Origin: Acanthornis magna
Taxonomy: Eukaryota; Chordata; Aves; Passeriformes; Acanthizidae
Reading direction: 5' to 3'
DNA length: 64,000 bases
NCBI GenBank assembly: GCA_036785705.1
Contig: JAWUZG010000357.1
Location: 1-64,000, forward strand
Part shown: positions 46,081 through 63,479 of the stretch, piece after piece
Position numbering within the stretch: position 1 is the first letter of the stretch
How the letters are laid out: every line of letters starts with the position of its first letter
Notes under the pieces: generated by a model
Seen by the model: only the letters and a program-made list of their open reading frames with translations
Database searches by the model: none
Told to the model about the DNA's origin: nothing
Made by a program: the position numbers and the translations under genes

Positions 46081-46329
46081 TCACCCCACGAGGTGGGGAC
46101 AGGCGACACGGGGTCGTAGGACACGGGGGACACGGGGATGTGGGAATTTGGGGCGTGGGGACATGGGGGGACACGGGGGGACACGAAGACATTGGGGACA
46201 CAGGGAGGGGACACAGCTGTCACTGTCACGGGTAGGGACACGGCCCCAGTGCTCCCCAGACCCCCCGAATGTCCCCAAATGCCCCCAAATTCCCCGTCCC
46301 CCCCGCCTACAGCGCCCCCCAGCGGCGCC

Positions 46330-46445
46330 AACTGCTGCGTCCCCGTTGGCCACGCCCCTCATGTGTCAATCAATGTTCGGGCCACGCCCACTCAAATCTA
46401 ATTGGTTGCTGGCCGAGGGGGCGGGGCTGGGACACCCAAACTGCG
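46330..46445 (-). promoter_or_regulatory. Putative GPT promoter region
   Basis: This short non-repetitive stretch contains, in the minus sense, a GC box (CCCCGCCCCC), a CCAAT element (AACCAATTAG) and two GGGCGTGGC KLF-type sites. It lies about 1.7 kb upstream of the GPT start codon, between two repeat arrays. The assignment is inferred from motifs and position only. Confidence 0.4.
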
Positions 46446-46459
46446 GCGGGGGCTCGGTA

Positions 46460-47480
46460 TGGGACCCCCCCCAATATTGGGGGTCCCTATGGACCCTCCC
46501 ACTTAGGGACCCCATGGACCCCTCCCCATTAGGAACCCCATAAATCCCCCCCATTAGGGACCCCATAAACACTCCCTTTTAGAGACCCCATGGATCCCTC
46601 CCCATTAGGGGCCCCATAGATCTCCCCCCATTATGGACCCCATGGACCCCTCCCCATTAGAGATCCCATAGACTCCCCTCCATTGGGGGTCCCTACAGAC
46701 CCCCCCATTGAGGGACCCCATAAACCCATCCTTATTAGGGACTCCATAGACCCCTCCCCCTTAGGGGTCCCTACAGACCCCAGTTTAAGGACCCCATGGA
46801 CTCCTCCCCATTAGGGACCCCATAAACACCCCCCCATTAGGGATCCCATAAACACTACCTTTTAGAGACCCCATAGACCCCTCCCCATCAGAGATCCCAT
46901 AGAACCCCCAATGAGGGTCCCTATGGACCCTCCCATTTAGGGACCCCATACACCTTCCCCTTTAAGGGGTTCCTATAGACCCCTCCCCATTAGGGATCCT
47001 ATAGACCCCCCCTATTAGGGGTTCCTATAGACCCCCCTATTAGGGGACACTACAGACCCCTCATTAGGGACCCCGTAGACCCCTCCCCATTAGGGACTCC
47101 GTAGACTCCCCCTATTGGGGTACCCCATAGATGCCCCCATAATGGGGGACTCCCCCCTTTAAGGATCCCACTGACCCTTTATGGGGGTCCCTATAGACCC
47201 CTCCCCATTAGAGACCCCACAGATGCCCCCATCGGGGGTCTGCAGACACCCCCTCCTCACTATGGGGTCCCCATTAGGGCCCCCACTGATCCCCTATTAG
47301 GGGGCCCTATAGATCCCCTGTAATGGAGGACTCCCTGCTTTAAAGACCCCACTGACCCTTTATGGGATCCCTATAGACCCCCCCCATTAGAGACCCCACA
47401 GACCACCCATAGGGGTGTCCCCTCCCCCATTAGGGACCCCATAAACCTCTCCATTATGGATCCCTACAGGCTCCCATATA
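46460..47480. repeat. TTAGGGACCCCATAGACCCCTCCCCA minisatellite
   Basis: About 30-35 degenerate units of CCCCATTAGGGACCCCATAGACC-type sequence, about 30 bp each, lie in the intergenic space between GPT and PPP1R16A. From 47480 to 48050 only weakly repetitive DNA is seen and no gene. Confidence 0.88.
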
Positions 47481-48059
47481 GGGACCCCATAAACCCCAAA
47501 ACCCCACAGCCCCCTTCACTCTGGGATACCCTAAATATGGAGATATCCCAAATCCCTTCCCAATTCCCCCACCCTAAACCCCAAAACTGAGGGTCGCCAG
47601 AGCCTGCTTCCCTCTGGGATACCCTAAACCCACCCCAAACACGGGGATACCCCAAATCCCCTCCCGATTCCCCCTAAACCCCCCCAAATCCCAAACCTCC
47701 CACCGGAGGGGGGGATATGGGGGCCGCCCCACCCCATTATCAACCCCAAACCCCTTATCGGCCCTCTCCACCCACCATGAGCGTGTGGGGCCGCCCCAAA
47801 AAAACCCCAAACCCTTCCCCCATAACTCCCCCATATCCCGGGGGGGTTTTGGGGTGCCGGGGGTAGGATTTTGGGGCGGGGGAGGCGTTTTAGGGTCACC
47901 CCTGCGGGCTCTGACCTTTTCCTGCAGCTGCTGCGGGGCCCAAAATAGGATCAGGGTGGGGGAGGGGAGGATTTGGGGGGGGCCCCGCCCCATTCGGGGG
48001 GAGGAGAAGGGGGGGCACAAAGGGGCAACCCCAAAAGTTTTAGAGGGGCAGGGTTGTTA

Positions 48060-48660
48060 TTTGGGGTGGGGATATGGGGTTGGAGTGGTCCCAAAACCTC
48101 CAATTTGGGGGTTGAGGGTCCCTGACCTCCTCCTGGTGGAAATTTGGGGTCCCTGATGCCCCCCATGTGGGTGGGGGTCCCCAAAAGTTCTCAGTCTGAA
48201 TTTGGGGGATCCCAATACCCCCAGAGTAGATTTGGGGGTCCCAAAACCCCAATTGTGGGATTAAGGGGGTCTCCCAAAACTTCCCAGAGGGATGTGGGGT
48301 TCCTGAACCTCTCCAGTGTGGATTTGGGGGATCCCAAAACCTCAAGTGTGAATTTGGAGGGTCCCCAACATCCCCTGTTAAGATTTTGGGGTCCCTGACC
48401 CCCTCAGTGTGGATTTCAGGGATCCCAAAACCCCAAATGTGGATTTGGGGGGTCCCCGACCCCCTCTGTGTGAATTTTGGGGTCCCTGACCCCCCCCCTC
48501 CATGTGAGTTTTGGGGTCCCCACCATCCCCCAGGGTGAATTCGGTGTCCCCAAATGCCTCCAAAACCACGGAATTTGGGGTCCCCAGACCCCTCCATGGA
48601 TTTGGGGTCCCCACCACCCCCCAGGGCGAATTTGGGGTCCCCAAAACGCCCCAAAAACCA
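48060..48660. repeat. GGATTTGGGGGTCCCAAAACCCC minisatellite
   Basis: Units of about 28-32 bp (GTGTGGATTTGGGGGATCCCAAAACC-like) lie downstream of the PPP1R16A stop codon. A unique segment at 48660-48836 is the likely 3' UTR. No canonical AATAAA is visible in the minus sense. Confidence 0.85.
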
Positions 48661-48836
48661 CGAACACAACAATTGGTGCAAAACCGTTGCGATTCCACGG
48701 ATCGTGGGGACAAAAAAGGGACAAAAAGCGACAACACCAACCCGGGGAGGGATCCCCCCGAGCATTGGGGTGACCCCAAAACCCTCGGGGTGACCCCAAA
48801 CCCCTCGGGGGGACCCCAAAACCCTCCCGGGGGGGG

Positions 48837-55594
<6,758 letters not shown>

Positions 55595-56761
55595 CTATCC
55601 TGGGGGTTTTCCCGGGATCCGGAGATTGGGGTGGGAGTTTGGGAAGCATCTCCCCGTTCCCGGGTGTTGCTTTTAGCAGCCGGAATTCCCACTGAGATGA
55701 AGGCACGGAGAGGTGATGCCAGATCTGAAGGCACGAGGCGGTGATGCCGGAAAATTCCTGTCAGTTCGATCCCGGGAATTCGTTTTCCACTTAATTATCC
55801 TGAGGAGCTTCCGCCTTCCCGCCCTCTGGAAGTGTTTCCCGGGCATCCAGCGGCTCCGGGATCGCTGAGGAGCTGGGAATGTTCCCGGTGGGGAGATCCT
55901 GTGGGATCTGCGGGATTGCGCTGGTGGTGGGACGAGCTTGGCACGGCCGGAATCCTGTGGGAAAAAGGGATTGTTAAATCCAGGGAGAGGCCCGTGCCCA
56001 ACCCATGGCCGGTTTTCCCGGTTTTCCTAATCCAGGATTGACCTACAATCCTTCCGGAATTCCCAACTCCAGAGCTGCTGTAGCACTTGGAACACATCCA
56101 AGGAGGGGTTTGTTTTTTTTTGGGGAAAGGATCACCGGGAAAGGTGATCCAAGGGATCCAAGGGGATCCTGGTGTGATCCGGGCAGATTCCAGATGGGAG
56201 CAGAAAAACCGGGAGTGCCTCCGCCCCCACGCCCGGAATCGCCCGCCAGGCAGGGCCGGGCAGGACCGGGCGGATTCCAGCGGAGCCGGCGCCCCGGAAT
56301 TCCCAAACCGGGCTCTCCCCCTCTCTGGAATCACGGCCACTCCAGCGGGCAAAGTCCGGCGGGGAAGGGAAAAAAAATTCCGGCACCTTAATCCCAGGGT
56401 AAATCCCTTTGGAACGCTGAGGGCAAAGCCTCAGTGGGGGGTTGGAAAAGGGGGATCCACGGAGTTGATCCCATTGGGATTGCCAAGGTTGAGCCCACCA
56501 GGATGGATCCCACTGGGATGGATCCCACCGGGATGGATCCCATCAGAGCCACTCCAGCCATCCCAGGAATGCCGATGCAAAAGAGCTAGAATCCTCAATT
56601 TCTCAGCAACTCCATAAATCCCCCATAAGTTCCCCCAAACAGCCCCAAAATTTGGGAGCTGACCCATCCGGGAGCTGAGGATCCGGGAATTTGCCACCGG
56701 ATCCTGGCACGCGCCGGGAATTTCCCTTTCAAATTTCTTTCCAAAACCCAACTCCTGATCT

Positions 56762-56771
56762 TTTATTTATT
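56762..56771 (-). terminator. Two overlapping AATAAA motifs (minus strand), role unknown
   Basis: TTTATTTATT on the plus strand gives two overlapping AATAAA hexamers in the minus sense, about 0.9 kb downstream of the promoter-like region at 57.4-57.7 kb and upstream of the first PPP1R16A coding exon. They could cause premature polyadenylation or be chance. The non-repetitive DNA at 55500-56750 shows no recognisable coding exon. Confidence 0.3.
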
Positions 56772-56949
56772 AGGATTTACGTAAATCCGGGTCGGATCCC
56801 GGTGCCTGGAGGGTTGGGGACGCTCTGGGAGGCGTTTGGTGTCACCCCGGGGGCCACTCTGATGTCCCTGAAGGGGGAATGGTCCCCTCAATGGGACCTC
56901 CAAGTCCTGGGGCGGTGGGAGTGGGGAGGGGGAACCTCTTCCCAGAGGA

Positions 56950-57410
56950 CCCCCAAAAGCACCCCCAGAGCCGGGGGGTGTCCCCAGGGACCCCCCCGAG
57001 GCGACCCCAATGACCCCAAGCCCCCCCGAGAGAACCCCAATGTCACCAAGCCCCACACCAAGGGGACCCCCGTGTCCCCAGGACCCCCGTGAGGGGACCC
57101 CAATGCCCCCAGGAGCCCCCAAAAGCCCCTCACGAGCCCCCCCATGTCCCCAAGACCCTGGGCCCGTCCCCACTCGTCCATCCCCGAATCCCCCCTCGTG
57201 ATCCCACTCACCCCAGGACCCCCCAAACCTCCTCCTCACTGAACCCCCCTGTCCCCAGGCCCCCCTCAAGGGACCCTCAGTTCCCCCTGTCCCCAAACCC
57301 CCCTCAGGAGCCTCCCCCGTCCCCGAGTCCCCCTCAGGCCCCCCTCACGTGATCCCCCTTTCCCCCGGCCCCCTCCGGCCCCCCCCTCACCGGGTCCCCC
57401 CCACCCGCAG
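56950..57410. repeat. ACCCCCAATGTCCCCAGGACCCCC array
   Basis: Loose units of 20-25 bp (CCCCAATGACCCCAAG, CCCATGTCCCCAGGACC) lie between the candidate minus-strand poly(A) motifs and the CpG-rich promoter-like region. Confidence 0.75.
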
Positions 57411-57680
57411 GCCTCTCCGCGGGGCCACCCCGCTGTCTCCACACTCCGTTACCGGCCGCTGTCCCCTCGCGGTCCCCTCGCGGTCCCTGCTCCGTCCCCG
57501 CGGCCTCGGGCCCTGCCCGCCGCGGCCGCCGCTGCCCGAGGCGGGGCCGTCGCCATGGCGACGGCGGCGCTTCCGGTGACGCCGGAAGTGAGTGAGACCA
57601 ACCCGGAAGTGCGGGGCCAGCCCGACCTGCCCCGCCACACTCAAGATGGCGGAGCGGTGACGGCGCCCCCTGGCGGACAC
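57410..57680. promoter_or_regulatory. CpG-rich promoter-like region with ETS and YY1 sites
   Basis: This non-repetitive, very CpG-rich stretch holds two CCGGAAGTG ETS/GABP-type sites (57582-57590 and 57603-57611), an inverted CTTCCGG (57570-57576) and CAAGATGGCGG, a YY1 core-promoter motif (57642-57652). It is the most promoter-like sequence upstream of PPP1R16A (first coding exon at 55498) and is the likely start of that minus-strand transcript. YY1/ETS promoters are often bidirectional. No first exon could be assigned. Confidence 0.55.
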
Positions 57681-57904
57681 GGAAGGATGGACCGCGAAAT
57701 TACATCGAGAGGGGCGGATTTGGGGGGTCCCGGGGGGCCTCTCCCGGTCCCAACCCCGCGAGCACCGAGTTTGGGCCCCCCCAAGGGGTTTGGGAACCTC
57801 CATCGAGGTGTGGCTGTGTCCCCCCAGAGCCATGAAGGCATCACGTGGGAGCCCTCATAGTGGGAACCCTCCCCCGGGAATGAATGGGAGACCCCAATTA
57901 CCGC

Positions 57905-58170
57905 CCCCAGAGCCCCTCAGCAATGGGAACCCCCCCAGTGTTCCCAGTACAGCTCAGTCTTGCACCCCAGTGCTCCCAGTACACCCCAGTCCCGTACCCC
58001 TGTGCTCCCAGTACACCCCAGTGCTCCCAGTACACCCCAGTCGCACATCGGAGTACTCCCAAAATATCCCAGTCCCATTCCCCAATGCTACCAACACATC
58101 CCAGTGCTCCCAGTTCATCCCAGTCCAGCACCCCAGCACTCCCAGTCCGTTCGTGGAACATCCCCGATGG
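57905..58170. repeat. CCCAGTACACCCCAGTGCT minisatellite
   Basis: About twelve 18-20 bp units (GCTCCCAGTACACCCCAGT) lie in the spacer between PPP1R16A and FOXH1. Confidence 0.88.
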
Positions 58171-58219
58171 GATCCCCAGTGGGTCCCGGGCGCGGCGCAG
58201 GTGACGAGGGCGATGGGGG

Positions 58220-59390
58220 GGGGTGCTGTTTGGGTCCACTCGGGTCAGTTCGGTTCTGTTCGGGTCCGTTCGGATGTGATTCGTTGGATCCAAGTTTGTT
58301 CGAGCCCTCTCGGGTGTGTTCGGTTAGGTTCGGGTCCTTTCAGCTTCTCTCGGGTAGGTTTGGGTCGGGTCTGTCCAGTTCGTGTGGGTTCGGTTGGGTT
58401 TGGGCCCCTTCGGTTCAGTTCGGATCGGGTCGGGTCCTTTCGGCTTCTCTCGGATGGGTTCCATTGGGTTTGGTAGGGTTCGATTCGGGTCGGGCTCTTT
58501 CGGTTTGGTTCGGGTGGGTTCGGTTCGGTTCTGAACCTTTCGGCTTCTCTCGGGAGGGTTCGGGTTGATTCGGCTCAGTTCGGGTAGATTCGGTTAGGTT
58601 CGGTTCAATTAGGGTGGGTTCGGCTCAGTTCGGGTAGATTCGGTTGGGTTCGGTTCAGCTAGGGTGGGTTCGGCTCAGTTCGGGTAGATTCGGTTGGGTT
58701 CGGTTCAATTAGGGTAGGTTCGGCTCAGTTCGGGTAGATTCGGTTGGGTTCGGTTCAGCTAGGGTGGGTTCGGCTCAGTTCGGGTAGATTCGGTTGGGTT
58801 CGGTTCAATTAGGGTGGGTTCGGCTCAGTTCGGGTAGATTCGGTTGGGTTCGGTTCAGCTAGGGTGGGTTCGGCTCAGTTCGGGTAGATTCGGTTGGGTT
58901 CGGTTCAGCTAGGGTGGGTTCGGCTCAGTTCGGGTAGATTCGGTTGGGTTCGGTTCAATTAGGGTGGGTTCGGCTCAGTTCGGGTAGATTCGGTTGGGTT
59001 CGGTTCAATTAGGGTGGGTTCGGCTCAGTTCGGGTAGATTCGGTTGGGCTCGGCTCATTCGGGTGCGTTCCGTTCAATTCGGGTCCTTTCGGTTTCTCTC
59101 GGGTAGGTTCGGCTCAGTTCGGGTTCTTTCGGCTCCTCTCGGGTCGGTTTGGGTGGATTCCGTTGGGTTCGGCTCAATATTGTCCGTCGGCTCCACTCGG
59201 GTTTGTTCGGGTGGGTTCGGGTTCACTCGGGTAGCTTCGGATGAGTTCGGCACGAATCCCTTCGGCTCCGCTCGGGTTTGTTCGGGTGAGTTGGGGCGGG
59301 TCCCTTCGGCTCCTCTCGGGTCAGGGTCGGGTTCACTCGGTCGGGTTCGGGTCACGTTCGGCTCCGCTCGGCTCCGCCCCCAGTGGGTCC
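58220..59390. repeat. TTCGG-based array with 10-, 50- and 100-bp periodicity
   Basis: The whole stretch consists of 10-bp words of the form CGGnnnnnTT. From about 58571 to 59050 they form a 50-bp unit (CGGCTCAGTTCGGGTAGATT, then CGGTTGGGTTCGGTTCAATT, then AGGGTGGGTT) in which CAATT and CAGCT alternate, giving a 100-bp superunit. No gene is seen. Confidence 0.93.
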
Positions 59391-59559
59391 CAGTCGGTCC
59401 CAGTTCGGCCCCGCGGGGTCCCAGACGCGGCGGCGCCACTTCGGGCGGGGCTTGATCGGCGCCGGGACCCCCCGGGGTGGGCACGGCGGGGGCAGGGGGC
59501 AGCCAGAGTGCCACCAGTGCCACCAGGGCTTCCAGTGTCCCCAGAGCCCTCACCCCTCC

Positions 59560-60215
59560 CCCAAACCCATCATGCCCAATCCCTGAGCCCTCCCACCCCT
59601 ATCAACCCCAACCCCTGAACCCCCTCATTCCCATCCCTCCCAATCTCCCCAAATCCCTGAATTCCCCCATTCCCATCAACCCCAATTCCCCCAAATCCCG
59701 GAACCACCCCCATTCCCATTCCCCCAAATCCCAAATCCCCGAACCTCCCCATTTCCCTCACCCCCAATTCCCAATCCCCGAACCCCTCAATCCCAATCCC
59801 CCATCACCCTCAATCCCTGAACCCCTCAATCCCAATCCCCCATCGCCATCACCCCCAATCCCTGAACCCCTCAATCCCAATCCCCCATCCCCATCACCCC
59901 CAATCCCTGAACCACTCAATCCCAATCCCCCATCGCCATCACCCCAAATCCCTGAACCCCTCAATCCCAATCCCCCATCGCCATCACCCCAAATCCCAGA
60001 AACCCCAAATCCCTGAATCCCCCAACCCCATCCCCATCATCCTCAAATCCCTGAACCCCCAATCCCAATCTCCCCAATCCCCCCAATCCCCGAACCCCCC
60101 CTTGTCCCCCAAATCCCAACCCCCATCCCCATCACCCCAAATCCCCTCATTCCCCCCTAACCCACCCCCCCATCCCAAATCCACCCCCCAATCCCAAATC
60201 CCAAATTCCCCCATC
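59560..60215. repeat. CCCCTCAATCCCAATCCCCCATC minisatellite
   Basis: Units of 20-56 bp (CCCAATCCCTGAACCCCTCAATCC, CCCCATCGCCATCACC) lie downstream of FOXH1. Confidence 0.88.
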
Positions 60216-60404
60216 CCCCTTTGTCACCCCCGCCCCGCTGTCGCCGTGTCCTTTGTTGTGCAAAGTCCCCAGTGTCGCCAGCCCGGCTGGGGGGCACTGG
60301 GAGCGACTGGGACAGACTGGAATGGACTGGGAAAAGGGGGGGACACACTGAGGGGTCACCCCAAAATGACACCAAAACGTCACCGCCTTTGTCACCCCAC
60401 TCCC

Positions 60405-60410
60405 TTTATT
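60405..60410 (-). terminator. FOXH1 polyadenylation signal (AATAAA, minus strand)
   Basis: TTTATT on the plus strand reads AATAAA on the minus strand, about 132 bp beyond the FOXH1 stop codon. Confidence 0.75.
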
Positions 60411-60541
60411 GGCTCCCACCCCAGGGGGGCGACATTGGGGTAGGACCCCCGCAATTTTGGGGTGGGACCCCCGAGATTTTGGGGTGGGACCCCCGAGATT
60501 TTGGGGTGACCCCAAAACCCCTCCCACCCCAAATGTTGGGG

Positions 60542-62632
60542 TCACCCGCGGAGCGCGATGTCGCCGGGGTGGCTGAGCCAGACGTCGAAGACGCTTTTAT
60601 TGGGGGGAGGGGGCGACCCCAAATCCCCCTCGGGGTGGGGCGGGGGTCGCGGTGGGGGGGGGTGGGGCAGGACCCCCCAGTGTAGGGCCAGGAACGGGGT
60701 CCCCCCGCCATGGGGTGGGGGTGCCACCGCATTTGGGGCCACGGCGGTGCTGTAGGACGTGGGCAGCTGACCCCAAAGCGGGGCCGGGTCCGACCCTTTT
60801 TGGGACCCCCAAAGGATTGGGGGCAACGTCCCTTGGGGCGAGGAGGGGTCTGACCCTTTCTGGGACCCCCAAAGGATTGGGGGCGATGTCCCATGGGGTG
60901 GGGAGTGGTCTGACCCTTTTTGGGACCTCCAAAGGATGGGGGGCGATGTCCCCCGGGGCTGGGGGGGATCCGACCCTTTTTGGGGCACCCACGTGGGGTT
61001 CAGGAGGGTGGGAGGGGACGACGACCCCAATTCCTTGGTGTCCCCAATGCCGGGATTTTCCCGGAGCAGGGAAGCGATGGAAAAGCTGGAATGGGATGGG
61101 GTGGGGGAGGGGGGATAGGGACACCCCAAAAGGACAAATGGGGACAGGTCGGGGACAAAGGGGGTGGCGCCGCCCCCTCCCCCCCGCGCCACCGCCGTGT
61201 TCTGCAGTTTTAGGGCCGCCGGGGGGATTCGGGTCACGTCCACGGTCCAATAATTGCCCTTGGCTTGGGGTTTTGTGGGGTCTTTCAGCACCTGGAGGGG
61301 GAAAGGAATGGGGTGGGATCCTAAAAGACCTGGGAGAGATCCCCGGATCCTACAGGAATGGGATCCCAAAATCCCTGGGAATGGGAACCCCAGACCCGCC
61401 AGGAATGGGACCCCAGGATCCCCCAGGAAAGGGAACCCCAAACCCCTGGGAATGGAGGCACCAAACCCCCAGGAATGGGACCCTAAACCCCCACGAATGG
61501 GGGCCCCAAACCCCCTGGGATGGGACCCCAACTCCCCTGGGAATGGGACCCCAAACCCCCTGGAATGGGACCCCAAAACCCCCTGGGATGGGGCTCCAAA
61601 ATTCCCTGGAATGGGAACCCCAAAACCCTGGAGAGAGACCCCACCCCAAGATGAGCCCCCCCAGAATGGGACCCCAAAATCCACCCCAAATGGGACCCCG
61701 GGAACCCCAAAACCCTGGGAATGGGAACCCCAAAAGCCCTGGGAAGGACCCCAGACCCTACAGAGAGGGACTCCCCCCCCAGCCCTGGGTGAGGTACGCC
61801 CTGGTTTGGGGTTTTTTTGGGTTTTGGGAACCCCAAATCCCCTGGATGAAACCCCCAGGAATGGGACTCCAAATCCCCCAGAAAAGGGAACCCCAAAACC
61901 CCCATAATGGGAACCCCAAAATCCCTCAGGAATAGGACCTCAAAACCCCTGGGATGAGACCCCAAACCCCCAGGAATGGGGGCCCCAAAATCCCCGGAAT
62001 GGGAATCCCAAAACCCCTGAGAGGGACCCCCCCCCAAGATGAGCCCCCAAGGATGGGGGCCCCAAAATCTCCCTGGAATGGGGATCCCATAACCCCTGGG
62101 AATGGGGACCCCAAATCCCCCAGAATGCGATCTCAAAACCTCTGGGAATGGGACCCCAAATCCCACAAAAATGGAACCCCAAATCCCACAAGAATGGGAA
62201 CCCAAAATCCCACAGGAATGGGACCCCAAAACCTCTGGGAATGGGATCTCAAATTCCCCCAGGAATGGGACCCCAAATCCCCCAGAATGGGACCCCAAAA
62301 CCCCCAGGAATGGGACCCCAAAACCCCCAGATTGGGACCCCTAGACCCCCAAAGTGGGACCCCAATATTCACCCCCATCCCAATGACCCCAAATCCGAGG
62401 GACCGCCAACCCCAAATTCTTCCACCCCAAATTTCCAACCCTCAAACCGCCCCCCATGGCTCCCCCAAAACCCCCCAAACCCAAAAAACCCCCAAACCCC
62501 ATAAAATCCCCCCAAAAAGCCCAAAACCTTGGCGAAGCAGGGGTTGGAGGAGAGGTTGTGGCGCACGGAATCCTTCCAGCCCTGGTACCCCCCCCCGAAA
62601 AACGGGAACAGGCTCCGGAGCTGCTGGATGAT
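60542..62632 (-). CDS. FOXH1: FOXH1 (FAST1), forkhead SMAD partner (last two exons)
   Basis: FOXH1 is the nuclear forkhead factor that recruits SMAD2/3-SMAD4 to nodal/activin targets. Visible exons are 62632-62528 (35 codons) and 61291-60542 (250 codons including TGA). The first encodes forkhead helix 3 and surroundings: [21 protein letters not shown]. The second continues [20 protein letters not shown], then [12 protein letters not shown]. Downstream are [10 protein letters not shown], an EH1/FM-like motif, and the SMAD interaction motif [16 protein letters not shown] close to the C-terminus. Between them lies a four-fold 20-residue repeat. The N-terminal exon with the start of the forkhead domain is not in 62633-64000 and must lie beyond the window. 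The gene points the same way as PPP1R16A. Confidence 0.93.
60765..61010 (-). repeat. 60-bp coding minisatellite inside FOXH1
   Basis: Four in-frame 20-residue units of the form QKGSDxxxPxGTxPPILWxS lie between the forkhead domain and the SMAD interaction motif. The last unit is degenerate ([14 protein letters not shown]). Confidence 0.9.
61320..62345. repeat. GGAATGGGACCCCAAAACCCCC minisatellite
   Basis: About 45 units of 20-24 bp fill the FOXH1 intron between 62528 and 61291. A superunit containing GAGGGACCCC and AAGATGAGCCCCC recurs near 61630 and 62020. Confidence 0.92.
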
Positions 62633-63400
62633 CTGGGGGGGGCCCCAAAAATGTTGGGGGGACTCCAAAACCCAAAAAAATACTCAGAGACCCCAAAAAA
62701 ACCCAAAAATTACCAGAGCCCCTCCCCCCCCAAACGGGATCCCCATTATTCCCTTCCAGCCCCGGGACCCCCACCCCAAAAAATCGGGAGAGGCCTCGGG
62801 ATGATCTGGGGGGGCTCCAAAAATGTTGGGGGGACCCCAAAAACTCAAAAGGATCCCCAAAAAAATCCCAAATTAAAAAAAAAAACCCAAATAAATGGGA
62901 CCCTTTATCCCATCCCAAAATTCCCTTCCAGCCCCAGGACCCCCACCCCAAAAAATGGGAAGAGGCCTCTGAATAATCTGGGGGGGTCCCAAAAATGTTG
63001 GGGGGACCCCAAACCCAAAAAGACCCCAAAAAATCCCCAGAGACCCAAAAAAAACCCCAAATTTAAAAAACAAACCAAAGGAATGGGACCCTTTATCCCA
63101 TCCTGAAATCCTCTTCAAGCCCTGGGACCCACACCCCAAAAAATGGGAAGAGGCCTCTGAATAATCTGGGAGGGGTCCCAAAAATGTTGGGGGGACCCCC
63201 AACCCAAAAAAATCCCCAGAGATCCAAAAAAAACCCCCAAAATTCCCAAAGACACTCCCCCCCAAATGGGACCCTTTATCCTATCCCGAAATCCCCTCCC
63301 AGCCTGGGACCCCACCCCAAAAAAAAAAAAAAAATGGGAAGAAATTCCAGAGCCTCTGGACAATTTGGGGGAGTCCCAAAAATGGTGGGTGGGTCCCAAA
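62555..63400. repeat. About 175-bp tandem repeat containing copies of FOXH1 exon 2 start
   Basis: The real exon start and acceptor (62560-62640) are followed by four degenerate copies whose acceptor-like ends lie near 62807, 62978, 63160 and 63360, spaced about 172-203 bp. Each contains a CCTTCCAGCCC...CCCCAAAAAA...GGGA..AGGCCTC..GATCTGGGGG core. Copies no longer encode the forkhead sequence. Confidence 0.88.
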
Positions 63401-63479
63401 ACCCCAAAAGACCCCAAAAAAACACAGAGACCCCAAAAAAAACAGAGAAACTCCAAAAAAACCAGAGAGACCCCAAATT

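Noticed and set aside
44624..46201. Long minus-strand frames upstream of the GPT start
   Set aside because: They are encoded by the GGCACCGGGA repeat array and show no resemblance to any protein; only the part from 44664 matches GPT.
58570..59050. TTAGGG occurrences suggesting telomeric DNA
   Set aside because: TTAGGG occurs only once per 50-bp unit within AATTAGGGTGGG and is not tandem; not a telomere.
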